Shown: piece by piece, positions 1 to 11,996 of the stretch
Layout: each line of letters begins with the position of its first letter
Position numbering within the stretch: position 1 is the stretch's first letter
NCBI RefSeq assembly: GCF_051014445.1
Contig: NC_135136.1
Span: forward strand, 29,716,001-29,780,000
Source: Colletes latitarsis
Taxonomy: Eukaryota > Arthropoda > Insecta > Hymenoptera > Colletidae
DNA: 64,000 nt
Direction: 5' to 3'
Notes under the pieces: model-generated
The model's input: the letters and a program-made list of their open reading frames with translations, nothing else
What the model was told of the DNA's origin: nothing
Databases searched by the model: none
Translations under genes and position numbers: made by a program

Positions 1-520
1 AACAATTCTATAATTCCATCCCTAGAAATAAAAAACAAAAATAGAAACGTTAATGTTTCGATGATTGTTCAAAATTTACCAAAGAATAAAGAAATTGCTG
101 AAAGCGATTCAAAGTCAGAAAATGCATATATATTTTTGGTCAATGGGAAGGGGTTGAAACCCTCGTAGTCTTCACCCTGTTAGATCTGCCACTGACTAGA
201 ATGCAAAATAGAAGCTTGAATCTTTATTAACCCCAGGAAGATTAAAGGCGGAGGAGCCTTGTCGAATCTACCGATAAATAAATTTGTTAAATGTACTACT
301 TGCAAGCATATATTAATTTTATTAAAGAAATTATTAAAGAACAAATTATGAGTAATAAAACAAACCGTGTAAATTCAAAAATTAACAAGGATAATATAAT
401 TAAGAAACTAATAAGGCTAAGTTCTTCGGTTAAACTTTCATCACGAAACATTTAAATAAGTACATACTGCAAAACATATTATTTATGAGTTCAGGAGGCT
501 GAAGAACTAAATTGAAACAT
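1..520. other. AT-rich DNA, nothing recognised
   Basis: No coding pattern, transposon end or tandem unit was seen. If inaE continues to the left, this is intron. Confidence 0.4.
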
Positions 521-1560
521 ATACAGGGTGTTCCACCACCTCTTGGAAAAATTGTAATGGGCGATTCTAAAGGCCAAAATAGGACAAAAGTCAAAAATAC
601 CAATTTGTTGATGGAGGCTTCATGAAAAAATTATTAACATTTAAAGTTGAATTTTTTTCTCGAAAATGCGTAGGATTTCGGGGGTATGTCTATTCACCAA
701 AAATGATTGTAATTGATCCCCGCAACCGAAAATAATTTTCCCAGAATGATTTTAAATTTATTAATTTTGTCGAAAAATTTGTCCACATTGCTGAATTTTT
801 TTCTCGAAATTGCAAAGGATTTTGTAGGTATGTGTATTCACCAAAAATGATTGTAATTGACCCTCGCAATCGAAAATAATTTTTCCAGAATGATTTAAAA
901 TTTTTTAATTTCGCCGGAAAATTTCAGCACCTACCCCCTGTCGATTTTTCTTAAAAATTCGTTTTTAATTTTTAGTAATTTTGTTCGACGCCCTACAGAA
1001 AAGTTGTCTAATACTTTTTTGTAAATACCTATGAGCTCTACTTCAAAAAAAAAGTTTCATTGAAATATCTTCACTATTGTAAGAGTTATAGTCGTTTGAA
1101 AATTGGACCATTTTTATGGGGTTTTTCTCATTTTGCGGGGTCAAGGATCGACTTTTCAAATATTTTTGCGATTTCTGCATATTCTCCACCAAAATACGCG
1201 TAGTTTGCTTTTTGAAAAATGGAAATCGTCCAATCCGTTCAGGAGTTATGACATTTTAAAGATTCGCATGATATTTCGGGGGAGCATTTCTGGCGTCACA
1301 TTAGATTCTTGGTTAGGAATTTTTTTCTCGGAAGTGCGTAGGATTTCGGGGATATGTGTAATGACCAAAAATGGTTGTAATTGACCTCCGCAACCAAAAA
1401 TAATTTTTTCAGAATGATTTAAAATTTTTCAATTTAATTTTTTAATAACTTTTTAACGAAGCCTCAGTCAACAAATTAATATTCTTGATTTTCGTTTTAT
1501 TTTGGCCCCTAGAATCTCCCATTAAAATTTTTCCCAGGGATGACCGAACACCCTGTATAT
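521..1560 (-). mobile_element. CAGGGTGT-family element, long class
   Basis: Bounded by ATACAGGGTGTTCCACC on the left and its inverted copy GAACACCCTGTATAT on the right. It contains three copies of the 130-bp GAATTTTTTTCTCGAAA module and the central segment, which reads on the - strand here. It is non-coding as it stands. Confidence 0.85.
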
Positions 1561-1689
1561 ACATATAAGAAATGGAGCTAAATATAATATTAATTTTTCA
1601 ACTAACATGTTTTTAAGATCGATTTTCTCTGCGGCGTTTTGAAAAAATTTCCAAGCCTTCTAGTTGTATTAATAATGTGCTATTTCTTG

Positions 1690-2330
1690 TGCGTAAAATA
1701 TCTATGTTTGTCGGTCAGTTTTGATTTAGTGAGGATATTAATAAACAAGAAAAAATTAAAAACGTCTAATTAGAATGGTTACGCGCGTAAATAACATAAC
1801 GTCCCGGAACTCTTGAACTTTTTAAGATACATAAATGTAAAGTTTTGAAATAATGTAACGATGTAATTTGGATGACGTTTGTTGATTTGGCATAAAGTTT
1901 ATTTATTACGGATTAGTTTTTTGCTTAATTGGTCCGCATTAGTTATCGATTGACGACAAATTTTTTGCAACCTAACATTCAATCGACATTGAAATCAGAA
2001 TATATTAATATTTATTTATGGATACATGATGATGAATTTTATCATGTAGTATAAATTAGGAAAATTTCGTTGACAATCTATAAATGAGATTCAATAATAT
2101 ATTATATTAGAAAAGCAAAATTTACTAAAAAAATAAATGTGTTCTTTCCTATACACATATGTATATTGCTTGTTTCCGAACGTACGAAACAAATATTTAT
2201 TTACTTTTAACATAGTTTTTATATTTGTTTTCAAACAAAAAATTAGGAGAATCATAGACGAACTCGACAAGCCTTTCCTGTAATCTTTGACATAACAGTT
2301 TGTGGCCCGGTCTTCCTAGGGTTATTCAAT
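1690..2330. mobile_element. Partial copy of the 38.9-kb TTAA element
   Basis: AGTTTTGATTTAGTGAGGAT near 1710 matches the 38.9-kb element near 39030. The right tip, inverted, reads AACCCTAGGAAGACCGGGCC against AACCCTAGAAAGACTGAGCC. The left tip is not visible. Confidence 0.5.
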
Positions 2331-2859
2331 AGAAATGGAGGAACGTTCGAAAACACCATTTGTCACAATCTAACCCCTGGTTGCACAAAGTGACCTTTGA
2401 TGACGGTACATCTGTAACTTCTATTACGATTTTTCTTCGATGGAAGAAAGTAATAAAGAAAGAAGTTGAATTGTTCAATAATACCTAACTTCCCATGACA
2501 TTTGTCCGCAACGTTACACCTGTAAAGTGCAACTGTACTGCGCTTCCTTTTCACACTTTGACAGCCGCTGTCACGTGTTCGTGGTTTCATGTGTACAGTT
2601 TCAGTTCAAATTATGTCTCTGCATTTATAACTTCTTCGCAAAGTCAATGTATAATAGAAAGTTGTCTCAAAGTGTTCGTATCAAATCGATCGACAAAAGT
2701 TAACCGCAACCTTCATAAATTCATAATTCGGAAATAGTTTATAATGAATCTGTTTTTGAAAATAACGATGAAGTAAATAAATTGACGACGATACTGAAGA
2801 CTTTTCGTTAAGAACCTACAAAAATTAATTTCCAAGTTGAAATGTTAAAGCAAATTTTG

Positions 2860-2933
2860 ATTAGGATTCATGAATTTTAGCGAGATTACAAAAATAATTT
2901 AAAATCACAGTTTTGGTCTGGCAGTCGTGTTAA
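2860..2933. mobile_element. Right end of a TTAA MITE
   Basis: GAATTTTAGCGAGATTACAA followed by GTCTGGCAGTCGTGTTAA matches the right half of the 5.8- and 29.2-kb MITEs. No left end is visible. Confidence 0.5.
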
Positions 2934-4274
2934 AATATAGAGTGACAGTACCGATAGTTGACTATGTGTTTGAAATTTACGAAGAAAATCTTCGTGATAT
3001 TCTCAGAATGAAAGCAATTTCTAATAACTCTTTTCTAGAGCTAATTAACCTAATGGTTTGCTTAAGGGAGTATTGCTGTCTAGGTTGTCATTTTTTCGGC
3101 CTTTTCTTGTGATTTTTTTTTTTAACGACAGGTAGGTTGTTTTGTAATGACATTTTGCAGATATATTTATTTGTCTTATAGGTGTGTACAGTATTTTTTT
3201 CATCAAAAAATATTAAAAATTGCGAGAGTTATAGCTTCTTGTTTAAAAAAACGCATTTAAACTGGCTTATATGATATTTCAAGATCTAGCAGATCGATTG
3301 ACTTCAAATTCGGAGAGAATATTTAGCAGACACGCCTTTATCGCTGGAACTGGAGATTTAAAAAAATATTGAGTTTTACTATTTTTTTTGATACGCTAAA
3401 GACAAAAGAACGATTAACAAATAGAAATTCGATACTTGAAGCGTCGCCATTTCTTTATTTATCAGGATTTCGACTTCTCCCTGGTTCCTGCTATAACTAC
3501 AACCTTCCTTATGAAGATACTTTAACCCCCTCTGTTTCAAATTATCTGGAATCCTGGAAGCCATTGGAGTACCTTTTCCAAAAGAGCCATTAAATAAGAA
3601 GTTATAATTCCCACGATTTTTAATATTTTTCCATGAAAAAAATATTGTACATGCTTAGAAGATGAATAAATATATCTACAAAGTCTCAATATAAAACAGT
3701 CTACCTGTCACTAAAAAAAAAATCACAAAATGAGCTGTGAAATTGACAGTGTAGACAGCAATACCTCCTTAAGGCGTAACATCATCTTGATATATTAAAA
3801 GATAACCCCCTTTTGTTTCTATTTATCTTTAAGAAGGGAGGTGTCAACGTGTTAATAATAAAATTATGTAGAATTTGAGATGTTCCTTTCGAAAAACAAG
3901 AAGCTTCAGTTGAAACTCTTATGAAAATGGCAGGCAACAATCTTGGCATGAAACATGCGGCCATCAAAGTGTAAATCAATTCTTTACGATCATTCATTTG
4001 GAATGGTATATCAAACTTAACTGCCTCGACCATTTCCCTAACCACGAATCGCTCCAGACTCGTAACTTTGCGCCGAGCTACACAGCTGGTTTCTCTGTTC
4101 GAGAGACTAGGGTCAGCTAAGCGGGTACGATGAGTATAACTCGTCGACGGCCTTGAGCGGCCACTTGATTTCAATCCGAATACAGTAATCGTGGAAACGA
4201 GCAATAAGTACGTTCATGGAGAGCAACAGTCGAGTAGAAAAGCACGCGTATCAATCGCGATCGTTCGTTTTCAG
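2934..4274. other. Presumed inaE intron, one inverted AT-rich block
   Basis: The sequence around 3100-3200 (GACAGGTAGGTTG, TTTTTTCATCAAAAAATATT) recurs inverted at about 3610-3760, suggesting an old inverted element at 3060-3780. GC rises from 4020 to 4274, but no frame gives recognisable DAGL sequence before the exon at 4275. Confidence 0.4.
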
Positions 4275-4504
4275 TGGAAAACGATAGCATGCTCGGTGAT
4301 GTGTTGCGGTTGCGGTTCCACCCCTACCTCGGCGGCGAATTTAGAGGCTGGCGGATGCATCAGCGAGTATCAGAGGGACAAGGACCTAGCTCGTTCCCAA
4401 ACCGTTGTCCCGAGCGACTCCAGTATCGCGTTGACGTTACACAGGCCTCTATACCCGCCAGGGCGAATTATACACGTTGTCCGACATCATCCGAACAAGG
4501 GAGA
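4275..4504 (+). CDS. inaE: sn1-specific diacylglycerol lipase (inaE/DAGL), penultimate coding exon
   Basis: This exon encodes the end of the lipase catalytic domain of a sn1-specific diacylglycerol lipase. That membrane enzyme cleaves diacylglycerol to 2-acylglycerol and is needed for phototransduction in flies. The exon opens after a TTTTCAG acceptor at 4269-4274 with W-K, and ends at a GA|GTAAGT donor at 4505. It contains LYPPGRIIHVVRHHP near its end, which matches the strongly conserved LYPPGRIIHVV block of animal DAGL alpha and beta. From family knowledge the catalytic histidine lies in this block. A Cys-rich CCGCG stretch near the start falls where vertebrate DAGL has a variable loop. 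The last codon is split (GA + next base), and the only in-frame continuation I found starts at 18073. Upstream exons, including the serine motif, are not in the window. Confidence 0.9.
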
Positions 4505-4807
4505 GTAAGTTCGAGCGTTCACTATACTTTCGACTCGGCCGTGCCCGTTCGGTTAGACCTCAGACACCGTCGAGACGCGTTTACAATGCAGTACCTATTA
4601 TAAAGCAGGTATGTCAAACATACTGCTCGATCCGTTGGATCAGTATTCTTCAAACAGTGATCCACGCACCTTGTTGGCTCTCACAAAGTTCGTGGAGCCG
4701 ATTTATTTAGCAAATAGGAAATTTGCTAAAACCTATTTACTAACACAACACTGTAATAGCAATTTGAATATGTAAAGATAGCGTGTTAACAGAAAATGTG
4801 CAAATGA

Positions 4808-5124
4808 TATACAGGGTGTTCGATCACCCCTGGAAAAAATTTTAATGGAAGATTCTAGGGGCCAAAATGAGACGAAAATCAAGAATATCAATTTGTTGAT
4901 TGAGACTTCGTTAAAAAGATATTAACGTTTAAAGTTCCGCCTGTAGAACGGCAATCTGCAAAAAGCTGTGTGCGCACGATAATGGTTCTACATGCGGAAC
5001 TTTAAACGTTAATAACTTTATAACGAAGCCTCGATCAACAAATTGGTATTTTTGATTTTCGTCTTATTTTGGTCCCTAGAATCTCCCGTTAAAATTTTTC
5101 CCAAAGGTGGTCGAACACCCTGTA
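4808..5124. mobile_element. CAGGGTGT-family foldback, short class
   Basis: About 315 bp that form a nearly perfect palindrome: the terminal repeat of about 125 bp is followed by GTTCCGCCTGTAGAACGGC, an unpaired centre, and the mirror image. The centre runs GGCAATCTGC to GATAATGG, inverted relative to the copies at 7.8 and 45.4 kb. Confidence 0.85.
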
Positions 5125-5639
5125 AAAACAGTTTTGTACAAGTTCGTGAAATTCTAATCTAATCCTTTAAATCTTGTGTTCTACTTGCACTCTTGCATTC
5201 TGTTTGCACTTCTATTCTATTTGTACTCCGTCCGTTTCTGTCCTTGGTTAAATATAAATTCAATTGTGGGAGGTGTCTTGATTGGCAAATCGGAGGTTGC
5301 CCATCCCTCGTGGGCCAGTCCTTCCTAAATTACAAGGCCCACTCACTGAGGGTTCGTACGGGGGTAGCTGGGCCCAAATTATCCCTTGAAAACTAATTAA
5401 GAATGCGCGTCGCTGGCTTCAGTGTATGTCAATTCTTATTGTTGTAAAGTTGGGCGTGGTAGCCAGATGACCAAATTCTGTGCAGTTAAGTAATTTAAGT
5501 AATATTTGAATAATAAATGACGCGTCCTAAACAATCCTTCAATAAACCATGTTTGGAATTCCAAACACACCTCCTAAGTGTCCGTGCGATGTTCTAGAAG
5601 AAAATAAAATGGAGTAGGTCTAATAATCGTCGAACCTCC

Positions 5640-5800
5640 TTTTGTTGATTAGTTGTCAGTAGTCATAGGCTTGGCGATTTGGTACAATCACAGAGACAAT
5701 CGCTGATACTGGTTGCGATACAAGTTCCGACATAAGCAATGGGTTTGAGCTGTCTGCAGATCATGGAAGTAAACAAGTGATGGATCTAAACAGAATAACA
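5640..5800. repeat. Degraded element, arm 1 of an inverted pair
   Basis: CAAGTTCCGACATAAGCAAT and CTGTCTGCAGATC here occur inverted at about 7250-7340 (ATTGCTTGTATCGAAACTTG). The region 5200-5640 nearby is GC-richer and may be part of the same old element, perhaps a retroelement end. I could not classify it. Confidence 0.4.
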
Positions 5801-5819
5801 AGCGTTATAGACTTAACCC

Positions 5820-6016
5820 TTAACACTTTGACAAGATTTACCATTATGATTTAAGACATCGAGGGAAATAAATTTGGATAGAATTTGTGAATTTTAACAA
5901 GGTTACGAAAATAAGTACGGAAACAAATTTTAGGTTATGTAACTTACAATGGTCTAAAATCAAAATTTTACTTCTGCAGAATATTATACGGTTTTAATCT
6001 GACAGTGAACGTGTTA
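5820..6016. mobile_element. TTAA MITE (piggyBac-like)
   Basis: The left end is TTAACACTTTGACAAG and the inverted right end is TTAACACGTTCACTGTCAG, 197 bp apart. Confidence 0.65.
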
Positions 6017-7249
6017 AGTGGACTTTCAGTCTCAACTGAATTATTTTACTTAATGTTGATTTTTTCCAAATTGGTAAATGAAAATTTACTTTGCTTTAAA
6101 GCATTTAAAAAATTATGAACTAATAGAGGATTACATAAATTTTTAAATAATTACATCGACATGTATTAAACAATTAGTAATTTAAACTTGCGAAGGGTTA
6201 AACCCATTGTTAAAGTAGCAATGTATCATTTCGACTTCATCAAAATTTCGGGAGTGCAGTCTGGACGTGTATAATGAAATATTCGAACAAATATGTGCGG
6301 AATTTCTCGTTCCAAGAACTTGTCACGGTAATTATTCAAAATAGGGGACACCTCACCGATTTCGACGATTTTCAAATATATTATAGAACTCGACATTCTA
6401 AACAAGTTTTTCTTTTACGTGCAACCCTCGCTTGGTTTTAGTTTCCGAGATATTTGCAAAATTCTGTTGGTACTATTATAGAGAGACGACTTGATGGCTT
6501 GGCACGCTGATTGGTCGTAGAGTAATAGTGAATAGCGACGTTTGTTCTAGAACGCATTGTCATTATTACCAGAGACGATCGCAATTGCAATTCCATCGCG
6601 TGACGAAGAACGCGAACGAAACGTATCAAGACAGAGTAGGATAGAATCATATTGAACGACATTGGCGTAGCCATAAGCTCAGAGTATTACCTATGAATAG
6701 AACAAAAATGTATCTCTGGTGGATATGGAAATTCTACTACTATGTGACGTACCGTAAAGCAGGATTTTCTGGTGGGAATTAAGGTGGAGAATTCTCGTAT
6801 AACAACGTCAAAATTGAAAGTTTCCTTTTTTATTTTTTTCGCAAAGAATTAAATGCTCTATTGTACTAGACTTTTAAGGACATGAAAAGAGACCCTTAAA
6901 CTATACGAAAATATTTTTTTATTTCAATAAATAGTAGTTAAGTCTTTTAATCCTATCCCATGATGTTAACCATAGTTGGTGAACAGCATAGAGATCAGAA
7001 CGCAGCAACCAAAAAATTTTCTTAAAGTTGGTTTGCACTTGTACTGAACTTATTTTAAACAAAAAATATAACTTCGTTAATTTTAGGAGTTCACTGATAT
7101 ACTTTTGCACAAATATTTCTAAGACTATATCTTTTAAGAAAATGCAAAAAAAAGAATCGAATTTTTTGGCGGTTTACAGTAGAAGACTCCCTTTCAGTCT
7201 ACAGCTCTTATAATGTTAGAAAATATAGTGATAATTCAACATCGACTGA

Positions 7250-7340
7250 GTTAGTTGCTTAGATCCATTGTTAGTTACTGTCTGCAACTCATTGCTTGTA
7301 TCGAAACTTGTATTGTAATAAATATCAGCGTCAGTAGACT
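7250..7340. repeat. Degraded element, arm 2 of an inverted pair
   Basis: Inverted partner of the 5.7-kb arm, sharing TTAGATCCAT, ACTGTCTGCA and ATATCAGCGTCAGTAG-like blocks. The arms lie about 1.5 kb apart with a TTAA MITE between them. Confidence 0.4.
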
Positions 7341-7779
7341 GTTTAATGGCTTAGGTGGCCATATCTACCAATCGAGAACTGTAGCGATTTAGTTCTTTTG
7401 CCCCTATGCCTTCGCGACTGCCAAGTTATATATTCTCTTTATTCTTCCTTCCTTCCTCTTTTCCTTCTACAATGAATCGCCCATAAGTGTCGTGAAATCT
7501 GTTTCGTAACGATCTAGTCTTCCTCACCATTCCTAGCTATTTGCATGCCAAACGTGGTAAAAGATATATTATGACTGCAACATTCTACCTATCTATCTTT
7601 ACGTTATTTCTCTTTTACTTTCTCAAACAATTTCATACAGTTGTCCTTTTTACGTGTTACCATTGAACTGTACTAGTTATAAAATATATCAAATCTTGCG
7701 ATCTGAAGCATTTTTAATGCCTTTGGAGCTTTGAAATTTTGTAGAGACAATAAATGCTTGCCACAAAAGAACCAATAAA

Positions 7780-8096
7780 ACGAAACGTTTGGCCACCGCT
7801 GGGAAAAATTTTAATGGGAGATTCTAGAGACCAAAATAAGACGAAAATCAAGAATACCAATTTGTTGATCGAGGCTTCGTTATAAAGTTATTAACGTTTA
7901 AAGTTCCGCCTGTAGAACCACTATCGCGCGCACGCAACTGTTCGCAGATTGTCGTTCTACAGGCGGAACTTTAAACGTTAATAACTTTATAACGAAGCCT
8001 CAATCAACAAATTAGTATTCTTGATTTTCGTCTTATTTTGGCCCCTAAAATCTCCCATTAAAATTTTTCCCAGAGGTGACCAAACACTCTGTATAA
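7780..8096. mobile_element. CAGGGTGT-family foldback, short class
   Basis: Same palindromic structure as the 4.8-kb copy. The left tip is eroded (CGAAACGTTTGGCCACC) and the right tip reads ACACTCTGTATA. The centre runs CCACTATCGCGCGCACGC to AGATTGTCG. Confidence 0.85.
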
Positions 8097-8295
8097 AAAA
8101 AAGATAAACAAATTACAGTCGATTGATGTCTAGGATGTTAGAAACAAAAATCTTCTTATTAATAAATCCTTTTCCTCATTTCCGTGGAAATTATTATCTT
8201 CTATCTAATCTTACGCATGTTTGCTGAAACTTGAGATATGAATGTAAAATCGCATATAAATTTTTCCTCTGGAAATATACTAATAAACGCTTCTT

Positions 8296-8476
8296 TTAAC
8301 ACTCTGACTGCCACGTCTCCTATATATAGATGTCCTAGAGATAGAATACTCCAATCGAGGTGTTAAAAGAAATAAATCTGGGTTCGTGAATTTTACTAAG
8401 GTTACAAACATAAATAATATGACAAATTTTAAGTTGTTTACAATTGTCCCAAGTCAAAGTTTTGGCAATCAATTAA
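8296..8476. mobile_element. TTAA MITE (piggyBac-like)
   Basis: The left end is TTAACACTCTGACTGCCACG. The right end GGCAATCAATTAA is repeated twice more in the adjoining tandem repeat. Length is about 181 bp. Confidence 0.55.
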
Positions 8477-8920
8477 CAGATATTTAATTCTAAAATTACA
8501 AGAATATAGGAATGAAATAATCTAGATTTATTCTATTTATTAAAGAAAAAAAAATCGCGTTTACTAATCTAATCCAGACACCTTCTATAACCATTCAATA
8601 TCTATAACCTTCAAGTTAAAGTTTTGGCAATCAATTAACAGATATTTAATTCTAAAATTACAAAAATATAGGAATGATGTAATCTAGGTTTAGCCCATTT
8701 ATTAAAGAAAAAAAAATCGCGTTTACTAATCTAATTCAGACACCTTCTATAACCATTCAATATCTATAACCTTCAAGTTAAAGTTTTGGCAATCAATTAA
8801 CAGATATATAATTCTAAAATTACAAGAATATAGGAATAAAATAATCTAGATTTATCCTATTTATTAATGAAAAAAAAATCGCGTTTACTAACCTAACCCA
8901 GACACCTATAACCATGCAGT
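8451..8920. repeat. Three tandem 162-bp units
   Basis: Units start at 8451, 8613 and 8775 with AAGTTAAAGTTTTGGCAATC and continue with AAATCGCGTTTACTAATCTA. The spacing is exactly 162 bp twice. The first unit includes the right end of the TTAA MITE at 8296-8476. Confidence 0.9.
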
Positions 8921-9858
8921 GAGCAGTGTTGGTAAGAGACTAAAAAATGGTTTGTAAAATATTTTTTACTATGACAGAATAATTACGTTCTACAGGGTAG
9001 AATACTTGGTCAGCGACATGGTAGCAAATTGTAAATCGGTTCTCGAGCAAAAATGTGTTTGACATGCCTGTTCTGTATAGGACAAAAGCGATTACCGACG
9101 AACTTTAATCGACGATCTTTTCCGTTTCTAGGCAAAAATATGAAAGCCGCTGGAGGTACGTTTATCGAATAGTTTGCATTTTCAGGGCTGCTCTGGGTAA
9201 TTGCATCTTGAGGATGTGCCCGCATGCGTACCTTGGATCTATACTCTACACTTCTTTCCCTGCAACGTCTGCCGCACCCTTCGATTATCTTGTCTCAGAG
9301 ACATTACTTATACAAATGATCTTTTTATACGTGCATGAGTGAATCTTAGAAGAAGGTGTATACCGTACAAGGTATCCCAGTAGCCGTAGTATGAGAAAAG
9401 GGACGATTTTTCGTGAAAAAACAAATCGAAATTATGCAATAGATTCTTTTCTGTGATCTTTCATTATCGAGAGGGACAATTTTTAAGATCTGTCGGGTAT
9501 ACGTGCATTTTAAATAATTGCAAATCTGAAACAACGTTCTGTATGCAGCAACACGAACAGCATTTTAGTAATGATAACTTTTTACTTCCGTTAATCGTAC
9601 AAGTAGGAAAGAGCGCATCTTTAAAATTCAAATTCGCACGAAGTACGCGCGTGTAGAATTGTTACAGTGGAATGATTCAATGCGGACGTCAAACCATAAG
9701 AAAAAGTTATGGGCATATAGAAGTCATTTGTAATCGTGCGTAATCTGACAATGCGGATTGAATCTCCTAACGCGGCACGGCATGGAGCGATATTTTCAAA
9801 ATTGTCTCCAATAAATTGATTTGTAATTAACATTAAATCAATCTAATACAGTTTATGC

Positions 9859-10900
9859 ATATACAGGGTGTACGGCCACCCCAGGGAAAAACTTTAATAG
9901 AGGATTCTAGAGGCCAAAATAAAACGAAAATCAAGAATACCAATTTGTTGATGGAGGCTTCGTTAAAAAGTTATTAACGATTAAATTCAAAAATTTCAAA
10001 TCGTTCTGGAAAAATTATTTTCGGTTGCGGGGGTCAATTACAATCATTTTTGGTGAATACACATACTTTCGAAATCCTACCCACTTTCGAGAAAAAAATT
10101 CGAGTAAGTGCTGAAAGTTTTGGGTGAAAAAAAAGACTTTCGAATCGTCTTGGAAAAATTATTTTTAGTTACAGGAGTCAATTGCAAGCATTTTTGGTCA
10201 ACAGACATACCCCCGAAATCCTACTCAGTTTCGAGAAAAAAATTCCTTACCGAAAATATAATTTCTGGCCAGAAATGTCTGCCCGAATTTTCATGCGAAT
10301 CTTTAAAACATCATAACTTCTGAACCGATTGGACGATTTTAATGTTTAAAAAAGCAAACTACGCGTATTTTGGCGGAGAATATGTACAAATCGCAAAAAT
10401 ATTCGAAAAGTTGGTCCTTGACCCCGCAAAATGAGAAAAACCCCATAAAAATGGTCCAATTTTCAAACAGCCATAACTCTTACAATTGTGAATATATTTC
10501 AATGAAACTTTTTTCTGAAGTAGAGCTTATGGGTACCTACAAAAAAGTATTACACAACTTTTCTGTAGGACGTCAAACAAAATTACTAAAAATGAAAAAG
10601 GAATTTTTAAGAAAAATCGACAGGGCCTAAATTTTTCGACGGAAAAAAAAAATTTCAAATCATGTTGGAAAAATTATTTTCGGTTGCGGGGATCAATTAC
10701 AAACATTTTTGGTCAGTAGACATACCCCCGAAATCTTGCACATTTTCGAGAAAAAGATTCAGTACGGTCGGAACTTTAAACGTTAATAACTGTTTAATGA
10801 AGCCTTCATCAACAAATTGGTATTCTTGATTTCGTCTTATTTTAGCCTTTAGAATCCCCCATTAAAATTTTTTCCAGGGGTGGCCAAACACCGTGTATAT
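9859..10900 (+). mobile_element. CAGGGTGT-family element, long class
   Basis: Tips are ATACAGGGTGTACGGCC and GGCCAAACACCGTGTATAT. Inside are two 130-bp modules, the central segment in + orientation, and one more module. The central segment keeps an 86-codon open frame (10370-10630) without a known domain, shared with other copies. Confidence 0.85.
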
Positions 10901-11570
10901 TGAAATTCATTTGCAGACTTAGAATTATACATACATACATACGTACAGCCACGTGTACACATGCTCCATAAGCTTTCGAAATTGTTTTTCTCGATAACGG
11001 AAGATGATAGAAAAAATATTATATTTTCGATTCATTTTTGCATAAATGATTATCTTCTTCTCGGTTCTACTACGATTACACAAATACAATATGTAGAAAT
11101 TGTGAATTTGTTTCGTACGGAAAATTTTTTAAGACGCGACTAATGAGATTTTCTTCAGATTTCGAGAACAAACTTGGAAACGCCACGTGTTCCAACTAAA
11201 GTATCAGTTACTTTTACAACGAGGAGGTCACTCAAAATCATAAATATGTAACAAAGTCAGTTTAAAATTTGGCTTACATTATAAAACAGCTTATTCGTTG
11301 AACTTTGCCTTTTCAACCAACTTTTGATACACTTTCTTTATGTAGATTTTGCCTTGATTCTTATTTAGTAAATAAAGTTGCAAAATCAAAAAATAAAGTA
11401 TGTTCTGTCGACAAATTGGAAATCGAAACTTTCTACCATCAAAATATCTTTTTCAGATAGTAGCACTGGATAAATCGTAAACTATGTATATGTGTACCTC
11501 AAATGACTTTGTAAATATTGATTTTAAGCAAAATTGATACGAACAAATATTGTACAATTTTGAAGTGGAT

Positions 11571-11996
11571 TTTATGTTTTTGTATATTCATGACATTTTA
11601 CATGTAATCTGACACTATATGTGCAACCGAAAATCAATGGACATTCATATTTTCCAAGTAGGAACATTTTACTGAAGAGCACCGAATCATACGGTCAAAA
11701 CTTTTGAAAATTTTGAAAATACATAATATCGTCTTACTAAATTGTTCTTATTGACTAAATAAGAATCACTTTTAAGGTTAATTCCATGGCAATTTCACAC
11801 GATAACTCTTTATTTCCAGTGTAAGCGTTAATTAAATAAAAAATAGCATTATTTTTTAAACAATTATAAAATCAGCTATTTGTAAAATTTTGAAAAATCT
11901 TTCGAGACATATGCATTAGTAGAGACTACAAGAAATTTCGTCCAAAATCAAAATTTGACTCCAAAGAGTACCCGATTCGACATTCAGTGATCTTGA
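11571..11996. repeat. Duplicated 430-bp unit, copy 1
   Basis: Starts AAGTGGATTTTATGTTTTTG and ends TTCAGTGATCTTGA, directly before the CAGGGTGT element at 11996. It is nearly identical (about 95 percent by eye) to 21717-22156. Confidence 0.9.

Noticed and set aside
521..1560. Clustered 130-bp direct repeats taken for a CRISPR-like array
   Set aside because: The repeats are diverged transposon modules in a eukaryotic genome, without spacers of fixed length and without cas genes.
3782..4204. 140-codon frame on the - strand
   Set aside because: No recognisable domain, runs into AT-rich sequence and has no splice context. It lies opposite the inaE transcript.
4274..4603. Second + frame over the inaE exon
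   Set aside because: Overlaps the DAGL exon in another frame. The DAGL frame matches the family and joins in phase to the last exon.
5200..5640. Possible LTR of a retroelement
   Set aside because: The stretch is GC-richer and has some LTR-like features, but no matching second LTR, primer-binding site or coding region was found.
10370..10630. Open frame in the central segment of the 9.9-kb element as a gene
   Set aside because: It lies within a multicopy transposon, lacks a good start and any known domain, and is broken in most copies. Reported as part of the element.
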